From contig JAGCUA010000009.1 of the NCBI GenBank assembly GCA_017963125.1, positions 232,236 to 296,235 of the forward strand: a DNA stretch of 64,000 nucleotides. Direction: 5' to 3'. Each line of letters starts with the position of its first letter. Position 1 is the first letter of the stretch. Under the pieces are notes generated by a model. It worked only from the letters and a program-made list of their open reading frames with translations. It had not been told where the DNA came from and did no database searches. This DNA is from a bacterium. GTDB lineage: Bacteria > UBP6 > UBA1177. A program made the translations under genes and the position numbers. This document shows positions 33,815 to 42,916 of the stretch, piece after piece.

Positions 33815-35374
33815 TTGCAAGCAACTGAAATTATTACTTATTCACTTATTGTCGGCGCAGTTCTCGCGTTCGGCGGGATCATCTGGAGCTACGCAAAAGG
33901 CTTACGCAAAAGTCCGCGCGATATGTGGCTTCTTTTCATCTACAACATCATCGAATACACCGCCTACATGGCGATGAACCTCACTCTCACGCTCTGGCTT
34001 ACGGCCGACTGCGGGATCAGCGACCTGGGAGCGGGTTCATACATCATGGTGTGGTCGATCCTCCTTTCGATAATCGGCATGCTGACGGGTGCTGTCGTCG
34101 ACACGATAGGAATCAGGAAAACGCTTCTCATAAGTATATTTTTCCTTTTATTTTCGCGCTTTTTCATGGCATTCGTCACCAATCCGGTGCTCATTTTTAT
34201 CCTCGGTTTCATCCCGATGGCGATAGGTTTTGCCGTTGTCGGACCGCTTGTTTCGATTGCGATCAAAAAATATACGACGAAAGACACAGCGGCGATGGGA
34301 TTCGGCCTTTTCTACGTTCTCATGAACTTAGGTTACGCGATAGGTTCGATGCTTTTTGACAAAATCAGAGGCTTTTTCTCTGTCACCGACGCCGCAGGAG
34401 CAGTAAACGAGAACGCCGGAACGATGTTTTTAGGGATGCATTTCACGACTTACCAGATGGTTTTCGTCATCGGTTTCGGCTTTACCATCGTAAGTTTGAT
34501 CGTCGCGTTCTTCATTCGCGGAAACATCGAGCTCAACGATGAAGGCGAAGTTGCCAAAACGCCGAAAAAAGAGCTCGGAAGCGGCCTTGAATCGGTCAAA
34601 AACTCTGCAATCGATGTCGCGACGATGCTTAAGAATGTCGTTGTCGAGAAAACTTTCTGGATCTACATCGGAATTCTGGCCCTCACCCTTTTCGTCCGCT
34701 GCGTATTTTTCCACTTTTCCTACACTTTCCCGAAATACGGAATCAGCGTTCTCGGCGAAGGCGCTCCGATCGGCAATATTTACGGTTTCCTGAACTCCGT
34801 TCTCATCATTTTCGCGGTTCCGATAGTCTCCTACATCACGAAAAAAACATCGTCCTACAAAATGATGATCATCGGTTCGATAGTTTCCTCGCTCGCATGC
34901 TTCATCGCAGTCATTCCCCCTTCATTTTTCGAAGGTCTGACGAACACTCCGCTCGGTGAACTCGTCTTCATAAAATGGCTTGGGCTTGTCGATTCGCCTG
35001 AAAAAATGTCGGGAATCACGGCAGTTGCTGAATACTGGCCGCTTATTTTCTTCATCTTCATTTTCACGATCGGCGAATCGATCTGGTCGCCCAGACTCAT
35101 GCAGTTTACAGCAGAGATCGCACCCAAAGGAAAAGAAGGAACATACATCGCCCTTTCGATCCTGCCCTGGTTTGCGGCAAAATTCTTTGTCGGCCCGATG
35201 TCTGGACTTCTCATCAAAATCTACACACCGTTCGAGAACGGACACCCCCTTCCCGCTTCTCCCGACCACGCGATGATATGGTTCTGGATCGGCGCAATGG
35301 CACTTCTTACTCCGGTAACACTCTTCTGTTTCGGTAAATTCTTTATGAGAAAACTCTCAGCTGAGGCAAAATAA
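33815..35374 (+). CDS. MFS transporter
   Basis: The 519-residue protein has about 12 TMs. The start is TTG, supported by AGGAGG at 7 nt; no ATG lies near. Motifs include GAVVDTIGIRKTLL in loop 2-3 and FGLFYVLMNLGYAIGSM, which parallels FNLYYLIMNIGAMLAG in the MFS gene at 26329, so the two belong to one subfamily that somewhat resembles peptide transporters. A charged central loop (about 228-255) separates the two halves. The gene stands alone with its own promoter. Substrate unknown. Confidence 0.84.
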   Translation: MQATEIITYSLIVGAVLAFGGIIWSYAKGLRKSPRDMWLLFIYNIIEYTAYMAMNLTLTLWLTADCGISDLGAGSYIMVWSILLSIIGMLTGAVVDTIGIRKTLLISIFFLLFSRFFMAFVTNPVLIFILGFIPMAIGFAVVGPLVSIAIKKYTTKDTAAMGFGLFYVLMNLGYAIGSMLFDKIRGFFSVTDAAGAVNENAGTMFLGMHFTTYQMVFVIGFGFTIVSLIVAFFIRGNIELNDEGEVAKTPKKELGSGLESVKNSAIDVATMLKNVVVEKTFWIYIGILALTLFVRCVFFHFSYTFPKYGISVLGEGAPIGNIYGFLNSVLIIFAVPIVSYITKKTSSYKMMIIGSIVSSLACFIAVIPPSFFEGLTNTPLGELVFIKWLGLVDSPEKMSGITAVAEYWPLIFFIFIFTIGESIWSPRLMQFTAEIAPKGKEGTYIALSILPWFAAKFFVGPMSGLLIKIYTPFENGHPLPASPDHAMIWFWIGAMALLTPVTLFCFGKFFMRKLSAEAK

Positions 35375-35387
35375 TCACAAACAAAAA

Positions 35388-35410
35388 AGGCGCGACTTAA
35401 AGCCGCGCCT
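35388..35410 (-). terminator. Rho-independent terminator of serC
   Basis: The arms AGGCGCGACTT and AAGCCGCGCCT (one mismatch, 2-nt loop) are followed on the minus strand by six T's. It lies 51 nt after the serC stop. Confidence 0.85.
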
Positions 35411-35419
35411 GATGCAAAT

Positions 35420-35438
35420 GGGCGGATAGAATCCGCCC
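35420..35438. other. Perfect hairpin between MFS and serC ends
   Basis: GGGCGGAT, AGA, ATCCGCCC: an 8-bp GC-rich stem with a 3-nt loop lying between two convergent genes. There is no T-run on either side, so it may protect mRNA ends or reinforce the neighbouring terminator. Confidence 0.75.
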
Positions 35439-35460
35439 GCAACAAACGAAGTTAAAGTAA

Positions 35461-36588
35461 TTAATGAGCTTTTCTGAAAGATTCCATGAAGTTGACAAGC
35501 GTTTCAACGCTTTCAGGAGAAGTCGAATTGTAGATGCTGGCTCTGATTCCGCCGAGGGTTCTGTAGCCTTTAAGACCGAGCATGCCCTGAGCTTTCGCCG
35601 TTTTAACGAACTCTTCTTCAAGTTCCGGAGTCGGAAGGTTGAAGGTTACGTTCATCCATGAACGGTGTTCCGGATTCTGGACATAGCCTCTGTAGAAGCC
35701 GTTGGAGTTGTCGATCGCGCCGTAGATCATCTTCTGTTTTTTGTCGTTTCTTGCTTCCATAGCCTTCAGGCCGCCCATTTCGAGCATCCATTTGAAAACA
35801 AGACCGGTGATGTAGATGTTGAAGCAGGGCGGTGTATTGAACATGCTGCCTTTTTCGATCTGAACTTTGTAGTCAAGAGTCTTCGGAAGCTGGAAGCCTT
35901 TCTTTGCAAAAGTTTCAGCCCAGGACTTTTTGATAACGACTACTGTAACGCCTGCGGGGCCGACATTCTTCTGTGCGCCTGCATAGATCATGTCGAATTT
36001 CGTAGCGTCGAAGCTGTGTGACATGAAACCGCTGGACATGTCAGCTACGAGCGGAACGCCCGGGAGAGGTTTCGGATAGTTCTTCTCAAAGAACTGAGTT
36101 CCGTAGATCGTGTTGTTCGAGCAGAAGTGAAGGTATTTTGCGTTCGGGTTCATGTTTTCCTGTTTTACTTCGGGAAGAACGCAGTATTTCTTCTCAAGCT
36201 CTCTTGTCGAAGCTACGCAGTTAGCCTTTGCTTTCGCCCAGTCAGCCTGGATGCAAGCTTCTTCGTAAGCTCTGTGTGCCCAGTTACCGGAATCAACGTA
36301 ATCAGCGCAGTCGCCTTCGTTGAGAACGTTCATCGGGAGCATGATGAACTGATGTGTTGCGCCGCCGCCAAGGAAAAGGACAGCGTAGTCGTCGCCGAGG
36401 CCGAGAAGTTTTTTAAGATCTGCCTCTGCTTCTTCTGTTACAGCTATGAAAGCTTTGTCTCTGTGGCTGATTTCCATAACGGAAACGCCTGTGCCTCTGA
36501 AATTGAGAAGTTCTGCCTGAGCCTGTTTGAGGACTTCAAGCGGAAGCGCAGCCGGACCTGCGAAAAAGTTGTGAGCTCTGTTTTCCAT
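35461..36588 (-). CDS. serC: Phosphoserine aminotransferase
   Basis: The 375-residue protein begins with HNFFAGPAALPLEVLKQAQAELLN and carries the pyridoxal-phosphate lysine in IYAGAQKNVGPAGVTVVVI, followed by GLVFKWMLEMGGL and the C-terminal GYRTLGGIRASIYNS, all typical of the SerC family. It converts 3-phosphohydroxypyruvate and glutamate to phosphoserine and 2-oxoglutarate in serine synthesis, and can also act in pyridoxal phosphate synthesis. Start ATG follows GGAG. It stands alone, ended by a strong terminator. Confidence 0.96.
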   Translation of the reverse strand: MENRAHNFFAGPAALPLEVLKQAQAELLNFRGTGVSVMEISHRDKAFIAVTEEAEADLKKLLGLGDDYAVLFLGGGATHQFIMLPMNVLNEGDCADYVDSGNWAHRAYEEACIQADWAKAKANCVASTRELEKKYCVLPEVKQENMNPNAKYLHFCSNNTIYGTQFFEKNYPKPLPGVPLVADMSSGFMSHSFDATKFDMIYAGAQKNVGPAGVTVVVIKKSWAETFAKKGFQLPKTLDYKVQIEKGSMFNTPPCFNIYITGLVFKWMLEMGGLKAMEARNDKKQKMIYGAIDNSNGFYRGYVQNPEHRSWMNVTFNLPTPELEEEFVKTAKAQGMLGLKGYRTLGGIRASIYNSTSPESVETLVNFMESFRKAH

Positions 36589-36671
36589 GTTTTACTCCAT
36601 AAAATATCGGTTGTTAAATAAGCCAAAAAAACGGGATTACTCAACCATTTAAAAATAATAAGTCAAATTTT

Positions 36672-36785
36672 TCCGTAACGGCGTGACGACGTAACGCCGT
36701 GTCGTTATTTCGATGCGCCGCCTTTTCGCGCGCTACCGACGTTACGGCGTTACGTCGTTTTCGTCGTCACGACGATGGCGCGCTG
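36672..36785. repeat. ACG/CGT-rich intergenic repeat, copy 2, with 15-bp inverted repeat
   Basis: A stretch of CGTAACGGCGTGACGACG-like units, a GCGCGC core and more ACG units. The arms ACGACGTAACGCCGT (36686-36700) and ACGGCGTTACGTCGT (36744-36758) are exact reverse complements 43 nt apart. It lies between the divergent serC and AEC carrier genes. Confidence 0.7.
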
Positions 36786-36790
36786 AAAAT

Positions 36791-36818
36791 TTGTTTTTCA
36801 TCGGATTTTCCTTAAAAT
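36791..36818 (+). promoter_or_regulatory. Candidate promoter of the AEC carrier gene
   Basis: TTGTTT (36791-36796), 16-nt spacer, TAAAAT (36813-36818), 28 nt before the start codon. Confidence 0.45.
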
Positions 36819-36845
36819 CCCCTGATTTTTTGGAACGAGGCTGCT

Positions 36846-37805
36846 TTGAACCTGATTGAGATTGTTCTGACGATAAATTTTCCGATATTTTTAGGCTGGA
36901 TCTTCAAACAGCTGAAGCTTTTTCCCGATAACGAATCTGCCGTTTTAAGAAAATTTGTCATAAAAGCGACTGTTCCTTTCCTTATCTTCAGGAACCTCTA
37001 CAATGCCGATACGAAAGAATTCAGTCAGATGCTTCCGATGATCATGTCGCTCTGTCTGATACTTGTTTTATCCGGAATTCTGGTCGTATCGATGCGGAAT
37101 CTTTCATCGTCAGAGAAAAAAATCTCGAACAGTTTCTGCGTCGGAAGTTTTGTCGGCAACTACAGCTATCTCGGATGGGGCGTCCTCTCCTACTTTTACG
37201 GCGAAAACGGTTTTACCCGCGGCGTCTTTTTCTCAATGTTCTTCTGGCCGGCAGTTCTTTCAGTCGGATTTACGATCGTATGGTTTCTGTCGAAGGAGTC
37301 TTCAGGAAACGCCTCAAAAGACAAAATAATTCACGCACTTACGTCAAATGCGATCCCGCCTGTCCTTTCCGCGTTTCTGGCGATGGCGATGAATTTTTAC
37401 GGAATAAAACTTCCGGAATGGCTTGCAAAAAGCATCGGTTCGATAGCGAATATCACTATTCCGGCCATACTTTTCACAGTCGGTCTTTCGCTTTCGATCG
37501 TGCTCAAAAAAGGGACTTTCCGCCCCGTAATTTTAGGGACATTTTTCCGCACGGTTTTTGGAATAATTGTGGGCGTTGCGGTTCTTTCAATAGTATCTTT
37601 CTGCTTCAAAAACGTTGATATCACTACAAAAAAGGTAATTCTCATGGAATCTGTCATGCCGAGTGCCGCGACATCTCCATTCTTTGCCGATTTTGTAGAT
37701 TCAGACAAAGAAGTAGTGAGCGGGATCGTGACTTTTTCGACGCTTTTTTCGCTCGTCACCCTTCCTTTCTGGTATTTTATGATCGAAAAGTGGAGCTTCA
37801 TTTAA
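36846..37805 (+). CDS. AEC-family (auxin efflux carrier-like) transporter
   Basis: The 319-residue protein has about ten hydrophobic segments. The start is TTG behind GAGG. The C-terminal half has the family pattern LAKSIGSIANITIPAILFTVGLSLS and ESVMPSAATSPFFADF, which in AEC carriers includes the conserved Pro/Ala-rich crossing segments. Members export or import malate, malonate and related anions in bacteria. The stop overlaps the next gene's start (TAATG), so the two form an operon. Substrate unknown. Confidence 0.82.
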   Translation: MNLIEIVLTINFPIFLGWIFKQLKLFPDNESAVLRKFVIKATVPFLIFRNLYNADTKEFSQMLPMIMSLCLILVLSGILVVSMRNLSSSEKKISNSFCVGSFVGNYSYLGWGVLSYFYGENGFTRGVFFSMFFWPAVLSVGFTIVWFLSKESSGNASKDKIIHALTSNAIPPVLSAFLAMAMNFYGIKLPEWLAKSIGSIANITIPAILFTVGLSLSIVLKKGTFRPVILGTFFRTVFGIIVGVAVLSIVSFCFKNVDITTKKVILMESVMPSAATSPFFADFVDSDKEVVSGIVTFSTLFSLVTLPFWYFMIEKWSFI

Positions 37806-38206
37806 TGGATAATAATTCTTTGCGGCCTTTGAACTTTGCAGGGAAACTCTTTTTCATCCTGCTTGCAGCCGGTATATTCCAGTCGTTTGTGCTGGTTGCG
37901 GAGTTTCACCTTAATCCTTTCAGAGTCCCGACTTTTTCCGATATTCCGATCTGCTACATATACGGCAATGCATACATCGCTATTATTCTCTCAGCTCTTC
38001 TGAAAAAATCTGTTCTGACACAGCTTCTGGAGTCAGCCGGATTCACATTAGGGATTCTCATTTCGGCTTATTTTCTGTTGGTCTGGATAAAATTCGGAGG
38101 AAGCTCCCGCATTTTTCCGGCAGAGATTTTCGGAATAAAAACGATTTACACCGATTTTTTATTTTTTGTGATCCTTTTAGTACTGAGAATCTTAAAAAAA
38201 CCTTGA
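37805..38206 (+). CDS. Small four-TM membrane protein
   Basis: 133 residues, hydrophobic, with about four TMs (about 11-30, 43-60, 68-88, 108-130). No family recognised. The start overlaps the carrier gene's stop as TAATG. It may assist that carrier, but nothing in the sequence proves it. Confidence 0.65.
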   Translation: MDNNSLRPLNFAGKLFFILLAAGIFQSFVLVAEFHLNPFRVPTFSDIPICYIYGNAYIAIILSALLKKSVLTQLLESAGFTLGILISAYFLLVWIKFGGSSRIFPAEIFGIKTIYTDFLFFVILLVLRILKKP

Positions 38207-38231
38207 CCGCATAGTTTTTATTAAGTTAAAT
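38203..38231 (+). promoter_or_regulatory. Candidate promoter of the Na/Pi symporter gene
   Basis: TTGACC (38203-38208, overlapping the previous stop codon), 17-nt spacer, TTAAAT (38226-38231), 35 nt before the start codon. Confidence 0.45.
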
Positions 38232-38266
38232 CCAGACGTTTTTTGATATTTTTGGAGAAACTCTTT

Positions 38267-39928
38267 ATGAATTGGAGTTACATTATTTTCCACACGCTGG
38301 GCGGCTTGGGACTTTTCTTCATGGGTATGAAAGTCATGAGCGAAAGCGTCCAGAAAGCGGCCGGCGACAAGCTCAGGAAAATTCTCAAGGTCCTGACATC
38401 TAACCGTTTCGTCGGGGCTTTTGTCGGTTTTTTGATCACGGCTATCATCCAGTCGAGCGGCGCTACGACCGTTATGACGATCGGATTTGTCAATGCCGGG
38501 CTCATGACAGTCCAGCAGGCGATCGGAGTCGGCCTCGGAGCCAGTATAGGAACCACGGTCACGGGCTGGATCGTAACGCTTAATGTTTCGGCTTTCTCTC
38601 TGCCGCTCATCGGTGTCGGCGTTATGCTGCGCCTTTTCTCTAAAAACAAGTCATGGCAGTATATAGGCGAGCTGATCTACGGCTTCGGCATCCTCTTCCT
38701 CGGAATGGAAACTATGAAAAGCGGCTTTGCACCGCTTAAAGAGAGCGAAACTTTCGTCAGGATGTTCCAGAGCATTGACGGTTCAACCTATGCTTCGATC
38801 CTGCTCGGCGTTTTAGTCGGTATCGTCACGACCTGCATTACACAATCGAGCAGCGCAATGGTCGGTATCGTGATAGCACTTGCCAGCCAGGGACTTATAA
38901 ACTTCGAAGGTGCACTTGCTGTCGTTTTAGGAAGCAACATCGGAGCAAGTTCGACCGGTGTTCTTGCAGCTGTCGGAGGCACAGTAAATGCAAAGAGAAC
39001 AGCTCTGTCGCAGGTTATTTTCAGATGTATCGGCGTTGCAGTCCTGCTTGTGATTTTCCGTCCTTACAAAGATATTGTGGATCTTATGATTCCAGGAACA
39101 CCTGACGAAGCACTGACAGTCCACATTGCTATGGGACACACTGTTTTCAATATTACGACACTTATCCTCTGTATTCCGTTCGTAAGCCAGCTCACGAAAC
39201 TCGTCGAGAAGATATTCCCAGACAAGGCCGGAGGAACCGTAAAAATGCCTGAAGATCTCGTCAAACTTCAGACAAGCATGTTCAGCACACCTTCGATTGC
39301 GATCATGGAATGTGAAAAAGAGCTTCTCAATATGTCGGACTACGTTACGAAGAACCTTGATATGCTGCGTGAAATGTCCTTGAAGGATCCGGTCCAGGTC
39401 GCTGAACTTACCGATGAGATCGCCAAGAATGAAGACAGGATCGACAAATACCAGTACCAGCTCACCCAGTTCCTTATCGCCCTTTCAGTCCGCGCGATTT
39501 CTCCAGGTGACGCAAAAATCGTAGCAAGCCGCATCGGTCTGGCACACAACTTTGAAAAAATCGCCGACTGCGTAGAACATATTTCACAGATAATCGACAA
39601 GCTGAAAAGGAACAATACTACCTTCTCCACTGAAGCGATCAATGTCATAAACCAGATCCTTGATGAAAACATCTCCCACTTCAAGAAATCGGTCACGATC
39701 TTCAAGAACGGCGAGGAAGTTCCTGCTTATGCCGACGAGGCTCTCGTAATCAGGATCAGGATCAAGAAACTCATAAAAGATGCGAAGATCCAGCATTTCA
39801 ACAGAATTAAAGAGAAAATCTGCGACGGCAGCGCTTCTATTCAGTTCATCGACATTCTCAACAATCTCAACACTATGAGTGCTGAAAACCACAATGTCGC
39901 CGAAGTTCTTGCCGGCGAAAAATACTGA
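38267..39928 (+). CDS. Na/phosphate symporter with C-terminal PhoU-like domain
   Basis: 553 residues from an ATG with GGAGA upstream. The membrane half (about 1-310) has the two inverted Na/Pi cotransporter repeats with their QSS motifs: IIQSSGATTVMTIGFVNAG and CITQSSSAMVGIVIALASQG, each followed by a GASIGTT/GSNIGAS segment. The soluble half (about 340-553) is a helical PhoU-like domain (ELTDEIAKNEDRIDKYQYQL, AHNFEKIADCVEHIS). The family imports phosphate with Na+; the PhoU part probably regulates it. It stands alone, converging with the Wzi-like gene. Confidence 0.93.
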   Translation: MNWSYIIFHTLGGLGLFFMGMKVMSESVQKAAGDKLRKILKVLTSNRFVGAFVGFLITAIIQSSGATTVMTIGFVNAGLMTVQQAIGVGLGASIGTTVTGWIVTLNVSAFSLPLIGVGVMLRLFSKNKSWQYIGELIYGFGILFLGMETMKSGFAPLKESETFVRMFQSIDGSTYASILLGVLVGIVTTCITQSSSAMVGIVIALASQGLINFEGALAVVLGSNIGASSTGVLAAVGGTVNAKRTALSQVIFRCIGVAVLLVIFRPYKDIVDLMIPGTPDEALTVHIAMGHTVFNITTLILCIPFVSQLTKLVEKIFPDKAGGTVKMPEDLVKLQTSMFSTPSIAIMECEKELLNMSDYVTKNLDMLREMSLKDPVQVAELTDEIAKNEDRIDKYQYQLTQFLIALSVRAISPGDAKIVASRIGLAHNFEKIADCVEHISQIIDKLKRNNTTFSTEAINVINQILDENISHFKKSVTIFKNGEEVPAYADEALVIRIRIKKLIKDAKIQHFNRIKEKICDGSASIQFIDILNNLNTMSAENHNVAEVLAGEKY

Positions 39929-39937
39929 TCGGAAAAA

Positions 39938-41551
39938 CTAAAATTTCAGAATTACAGACAATCCTGCCAGAATATCGACCGATGCTTCGTCTTTTATGGA
40001 AATCTGTGATGCGGAACGATCGACATCCGTTTTGGGACCGGCATCTACGGAAAGATAACCGCGGATCAGGTGACCGTAAAAAACCCAGTCAAACCAGATA
40101 TTTCCGTATCCGCGCCGCAGGATCCCGTCTCTGAGAGAAAAGAACGGATAAATCGCCGTGATATTGGAGTTCCCGTCTTTTTTCGTGGCGCAGTCAGTCT
40201 GGTAGTAGCCGATCTCCCATTTAAATGAAAATGCATCGCTGAAATAATGCCTGTGGTTGAAACGTATCGCCTGATGGTTTTTTCCGAAAGGATGCGCAAG
40301 TGAAAGACCGTTGAGAGTATACCCTTCATAACGGTAGATATGATGCCTGTAGTGAGAAAGCGAAGTTTTGGTATATTCAAGACGCATGATATCTTTATCT
40401 GTTGCGGCAAAAATCCCTATCAGATACGCTCTTTCAAGAAAACGGAAGAATACATAAGGAAGAAGCAGTTCGATTTTGTCTTCGACCTGCCATATCGCCG
40501 CCATGTCGGTACCCGATTCCTGGATATAGAATTTGAAAACTTTTATCGCCGGATTGAGTTTGTACATCGGGATATTGAACGTGAAATCTATCGCCGCGTA
40601 ACTGTCGGCATCCCACCTGCTGTTCGGAACATTGTCTGAAATACCGGCTATGAGATAGGGATAATCGGTCAAGGCATAGTCCGGCCGCCCTTTTCCGCCG
40701 TACATCATGCTGCGCGTCATTCCGAGTTCGAAGAAACTGAACATTTTAGGAGGTCTGTATGTGAGTCTCATTGCCAGCAGCTGCGGATTTGAGATATCCC
40801 TGCGCTCTTCGAAAAGCCAGCCGTTGAAAAAAACGAAGTTCCAGTCGCCGCCCAGATGGATCGTCTGTTCGTTCTGGATCTTCACCATATAAAACGGCTC
40901 AGCATTGCCTGAAATAAGCATTCCGTATTCACCCGGACCGAGATGGACCGTATCCTTTCCGCCCATGATCGACAATTTCCACATTTTCATTTTTGCGTAA
41001 AAACGCCTGAAAGAGACATCTGTCGAAGTCCATGTGTTCTCTGAATCGAAAGTGTTCTTTTCTTCAAGCTCCCAGTAAAACGCCCACGAATCGAGGAAAA
41101 CCGCGTTGCCGCTCTGGCTCGTGATCATAGTCGAACCTTTGTCGAACTTTCTGCCGCCTGCTCCAGGAATAAAGTTGCCGTCTCTGTTCGAAAAATAGTA
41201 GCTTGCCCCTACTTTCGACACGATCTGCCACGAGTTTTTCCAGCGGTCCTCTTTGGTAACTCCGTTCAAATAAGGCAGAACAGGATAAAAAGTTCTCATA
41301 TTCTTTCTTGTGTCATAAAAACCGCGCGGAAGGATCGAGAACGAATCTTTCGGTTCAGAATTCTGTGCCTCGAAATAGTCGATCGCCGCTCTGTCTTCGG
41401 CATTTATGCTGATCAACGAGTTGAAATAACAGCGGTTGTCATCATCTTCTTTGTGATAAAGTCTCGGAACCGGAATGAATGATGTATCGCAGTTTCCGGC
41501 AAAAATATCAGTCGAAAAGAATATAACGAGAAGAACAAGCAGAAAAATCAT
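39938..41551 (-). CDS. Wzi-like outer-membrane beta-barrel (capsule assembly family)
   Basis: The 537-residue protein has a signal peptide (about 1-18, LLVLLVIFFSTDIFA) and then alternating beta-strand sequence rich in Tyr, Phe and Trp to a C-terminal strand ending ILKF, as in outer-membrane barrels. Segments such as GGKDTVHLGPGEYGMLISGNAEPFYMVKI match the Wzi family, in which the barrel binds surface capsule polysaccharide. No capsule genes are nearby apart from a distant glycosyltransferase. Its start overlaps the stop of a small upstream gene (TAATG). This supports an outer membrane in the host. Confidence 0.75.
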   Translation of the reverse strand: MIFLLVLLVIFFSTDIFAGNCDTSFIPVPRLYHKEDDDNRCYFNSLISINAEDRAAIDYFEAQNSEPKDSFSILPRGFYDTRKNMRTFYPVLPYLNGVTKEDRWKNSWQIVSKVGASYYFSNRDGNFIPGAGGRKFDKGSTMITSQSGNAVFLDSWAFYWELEEKNTFDSENTWTSTDVSFRRFYAKMKMWKLSIMGGKDTVHLGPGEYGMLISGNAEPFYMVKIQNEQTIHLGGDWNFVFFNGWLFEERRDISNPQLLAMRLTYRPPKMFSFFELGMTRSMMYGGKGRPDYALTDYPYLIAGISDNVPNSRWDADSYAAIDFTFNIPMYKLNPAIKVFKFYIQESGTDMAAIWQVEDKIELLLPYVFFRFLERAYLIGIFAATDKDIMRLEYTKTSLSHYRHHIYRYEGYTLNGLSLAHPFGKNHQAIRFNHRHYFSDAFSFKWEIGYYQTDCATKKDGNSNITAIYPFFSLRDGILRRGYGNIWFDWVFYGHLIRGYLSVDAGPKTDVDRSASQISIKDEASVDILAGLSVILKF

Positions 41552-41862
41552 TACCTTTTTCCTGTCTTAGCGGGATCGTTTTCCGCTTTTGTCAGATAAA
41601 CCGCCGATTCTTTGCTCTCTTCGACGGTGATCTCCCGAATTTGAATATGATGCTTGTCAGAAAAAGCCGAAATAAGGATCTTCATTCCTACTCCGTTATA
41701 CCAATCTTTCCGCTCGTAATCCCGCATCCAGACGATACGGAGCAGCTTGAAATCCTTGTTAGTCGTAATTCTGAGAGGTCTGTGACCACAGAATGCCGTA
41801 ATCGCGTTCTGAAGATCGTAGGCAAGAGCGATCATCTCTTCTTTAGTCCGTTTTTCAGCCAT
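41551..41862 (-). CDS. Small conserved-looking protein of unknown function
   Basis: The 103-residue soluble protein has a helical start (EEMIALAYDLQNAITAFCG) and a beta-rich middle (LRITTNKDFKLLRIVWMRD, GVGMKILISAF, IQIREITV). No family recognised. It is coupled to the Wzi-like gene by TAATG and follows the LD-carboxypeptidase gene by 15 nt, so the three form an operon transcribed from the right. Confidence 0.65.
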   Translation of the reverse strand: MAEKRTKEEMIALAYDLQNAITAFCGHRPLRITTNKDFKLLRIVWMRDYERKDWYNGVGMKILISAFSDKHHIQIREITVEESKESAVYLTKAENDPAKTGKR

Positions 41863-41877
41863 GATTTACCAATAAAA

Positions 41878-42795
41878 TCAATATTTAAGCGTTTTTGCTT
41901 CGGTATCGAGTTCAGCAACTGCGCCGAGCAGGAAAGCCATATTCTGCTGGTTATGCCCTGCCGGGAAATTGCAGACGACAGGAACCGACTTGTCGAGACC
42001 GATCGTTTCAAGCATCGCGAACGGATTTACACTCTTTTCAGCCGGCGGCCTGAACTCGCGGTATGTGAAATCACCGAAAACAAGTGCTTTTATCCCTTTG
42101 AATTTACCCGCAAGACGCATTTGTGTCAGCAGCCTGTCAACTCTGTACGGCACCTCGTTCACTTCTTCAATGAAAAGTATCGAATCCTTGAAATCGGGCT
42201 CAAACGGAGTTCCGATCATCGAAACGAGCGTCGTGAGATTGCCGCCTTTGACGACACCTTTCGCTTTGCCTGGATTGAGAGCGCGCATATTTTTGTTAAA
42301 AATCGTGAAAGCCCTCTCCTTCCCCTGCAGGAGTTCGAAGATCTGCGCCTTTGAAAAGCGGTCGATCGAATTCAAAGTCGTGATGTTCGGCCCGTGAACA
42401 GTCGCAAAACCGCACTTGTCGACAAGCCATGCGTGAAGCGCGGTCACATCGCTGAAACCGATGAAAAGTTTCGGATTTGCCTTGATTTTATCGATATTTT
42501 CCTGAAGTTTTTCAAGCAGCCTCAGAGCACCGTAACCGCCGCGAGCGGTCCATACAGCCTCGATCGATTCTGTCGTGAAAGCGTTGACGAGCGATTCAGC
42601 ACGAAGTTCGTCGCTTCCAGCGAGAAAACTTGCCTTCGCAAAAGCGTTTTTATCTATCACGGGCTTTATTTTATTCAGCTTGAGTTCGGTTATACCGGCA
42701 TTGAAAACAGTTTTGTCAAAAGGTGACGAAGGAGCTACGACAGCGACCTCGCCCCTGAAACTTATCGGTTTTAATTCAAAATAGGAATTACTCAT
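41878..42795 (-). CDS. LD-carboxypeptidase (family S66, LdcA/MccF-like)
   Basis: The 305-residue protein has the S66 pattern: N-terminal VAVVAPSSPFDK, WTARGGYGALRLLEKL, the nucleophile Ser in IGFSDVTAL, Glu in LFIEEVNEVPYRVDRLLTQM, and His in PAGHNQQNMAFLLG. These form a Ser-His-Glu triad. Members remove the terminal D-Ala from murein tetrapeptide during recycling, or cleave microcin C-like compounds (MccF). Without a phylogeny the two cannot be separated, but recycling is the more general role. Start follows GGGAGATTG. Confidence 0.9.
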   Translation of the reverse strand: MSNSYFELKPISFRGEVAVVAPSSPFDKTVFNAGITELKLNKIKPVIDKNAFAKASFLAGSDELRAESLVNAFTTESIEAVWTARGGYGALRLLEKLQENIDKIKANPKLFIGFSDVTALHAWLVDKCGFATVHGPNITTLNSIDRFSKAQIFELLQGKERAFTIFNKNMRALNPGKAKGVVKGGNLTTLVSMIGTPFEPDFKDSILFIEEVNEVPYRVDRLLTQMRLAGKFKGIKALVFGDFTYREFRPPAEKSVNPFAMLETIGLDKSVPVVCNFPAGHNQQNMAFLLGAVAELDTEAKTLKY

Positions 42796-42916
42796 TTCAA
42801 TCTCCCAAAGTACAAAAAATACGGCACGCAGAATAGCAAAATTCCATATTTTTCCTATTTTTTTTTGTAATTCCGCGCGAACAAATTAAACTTCCGCGGT
42901 TTTTTGAGAGGATATA

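Noticed and set aside
36127..36621. Plus-strand frame of 164 codons opposite serC
   Set aside because: Shadow of a highly conserved gene; Cys/Phe/Val-rich translation without motif.
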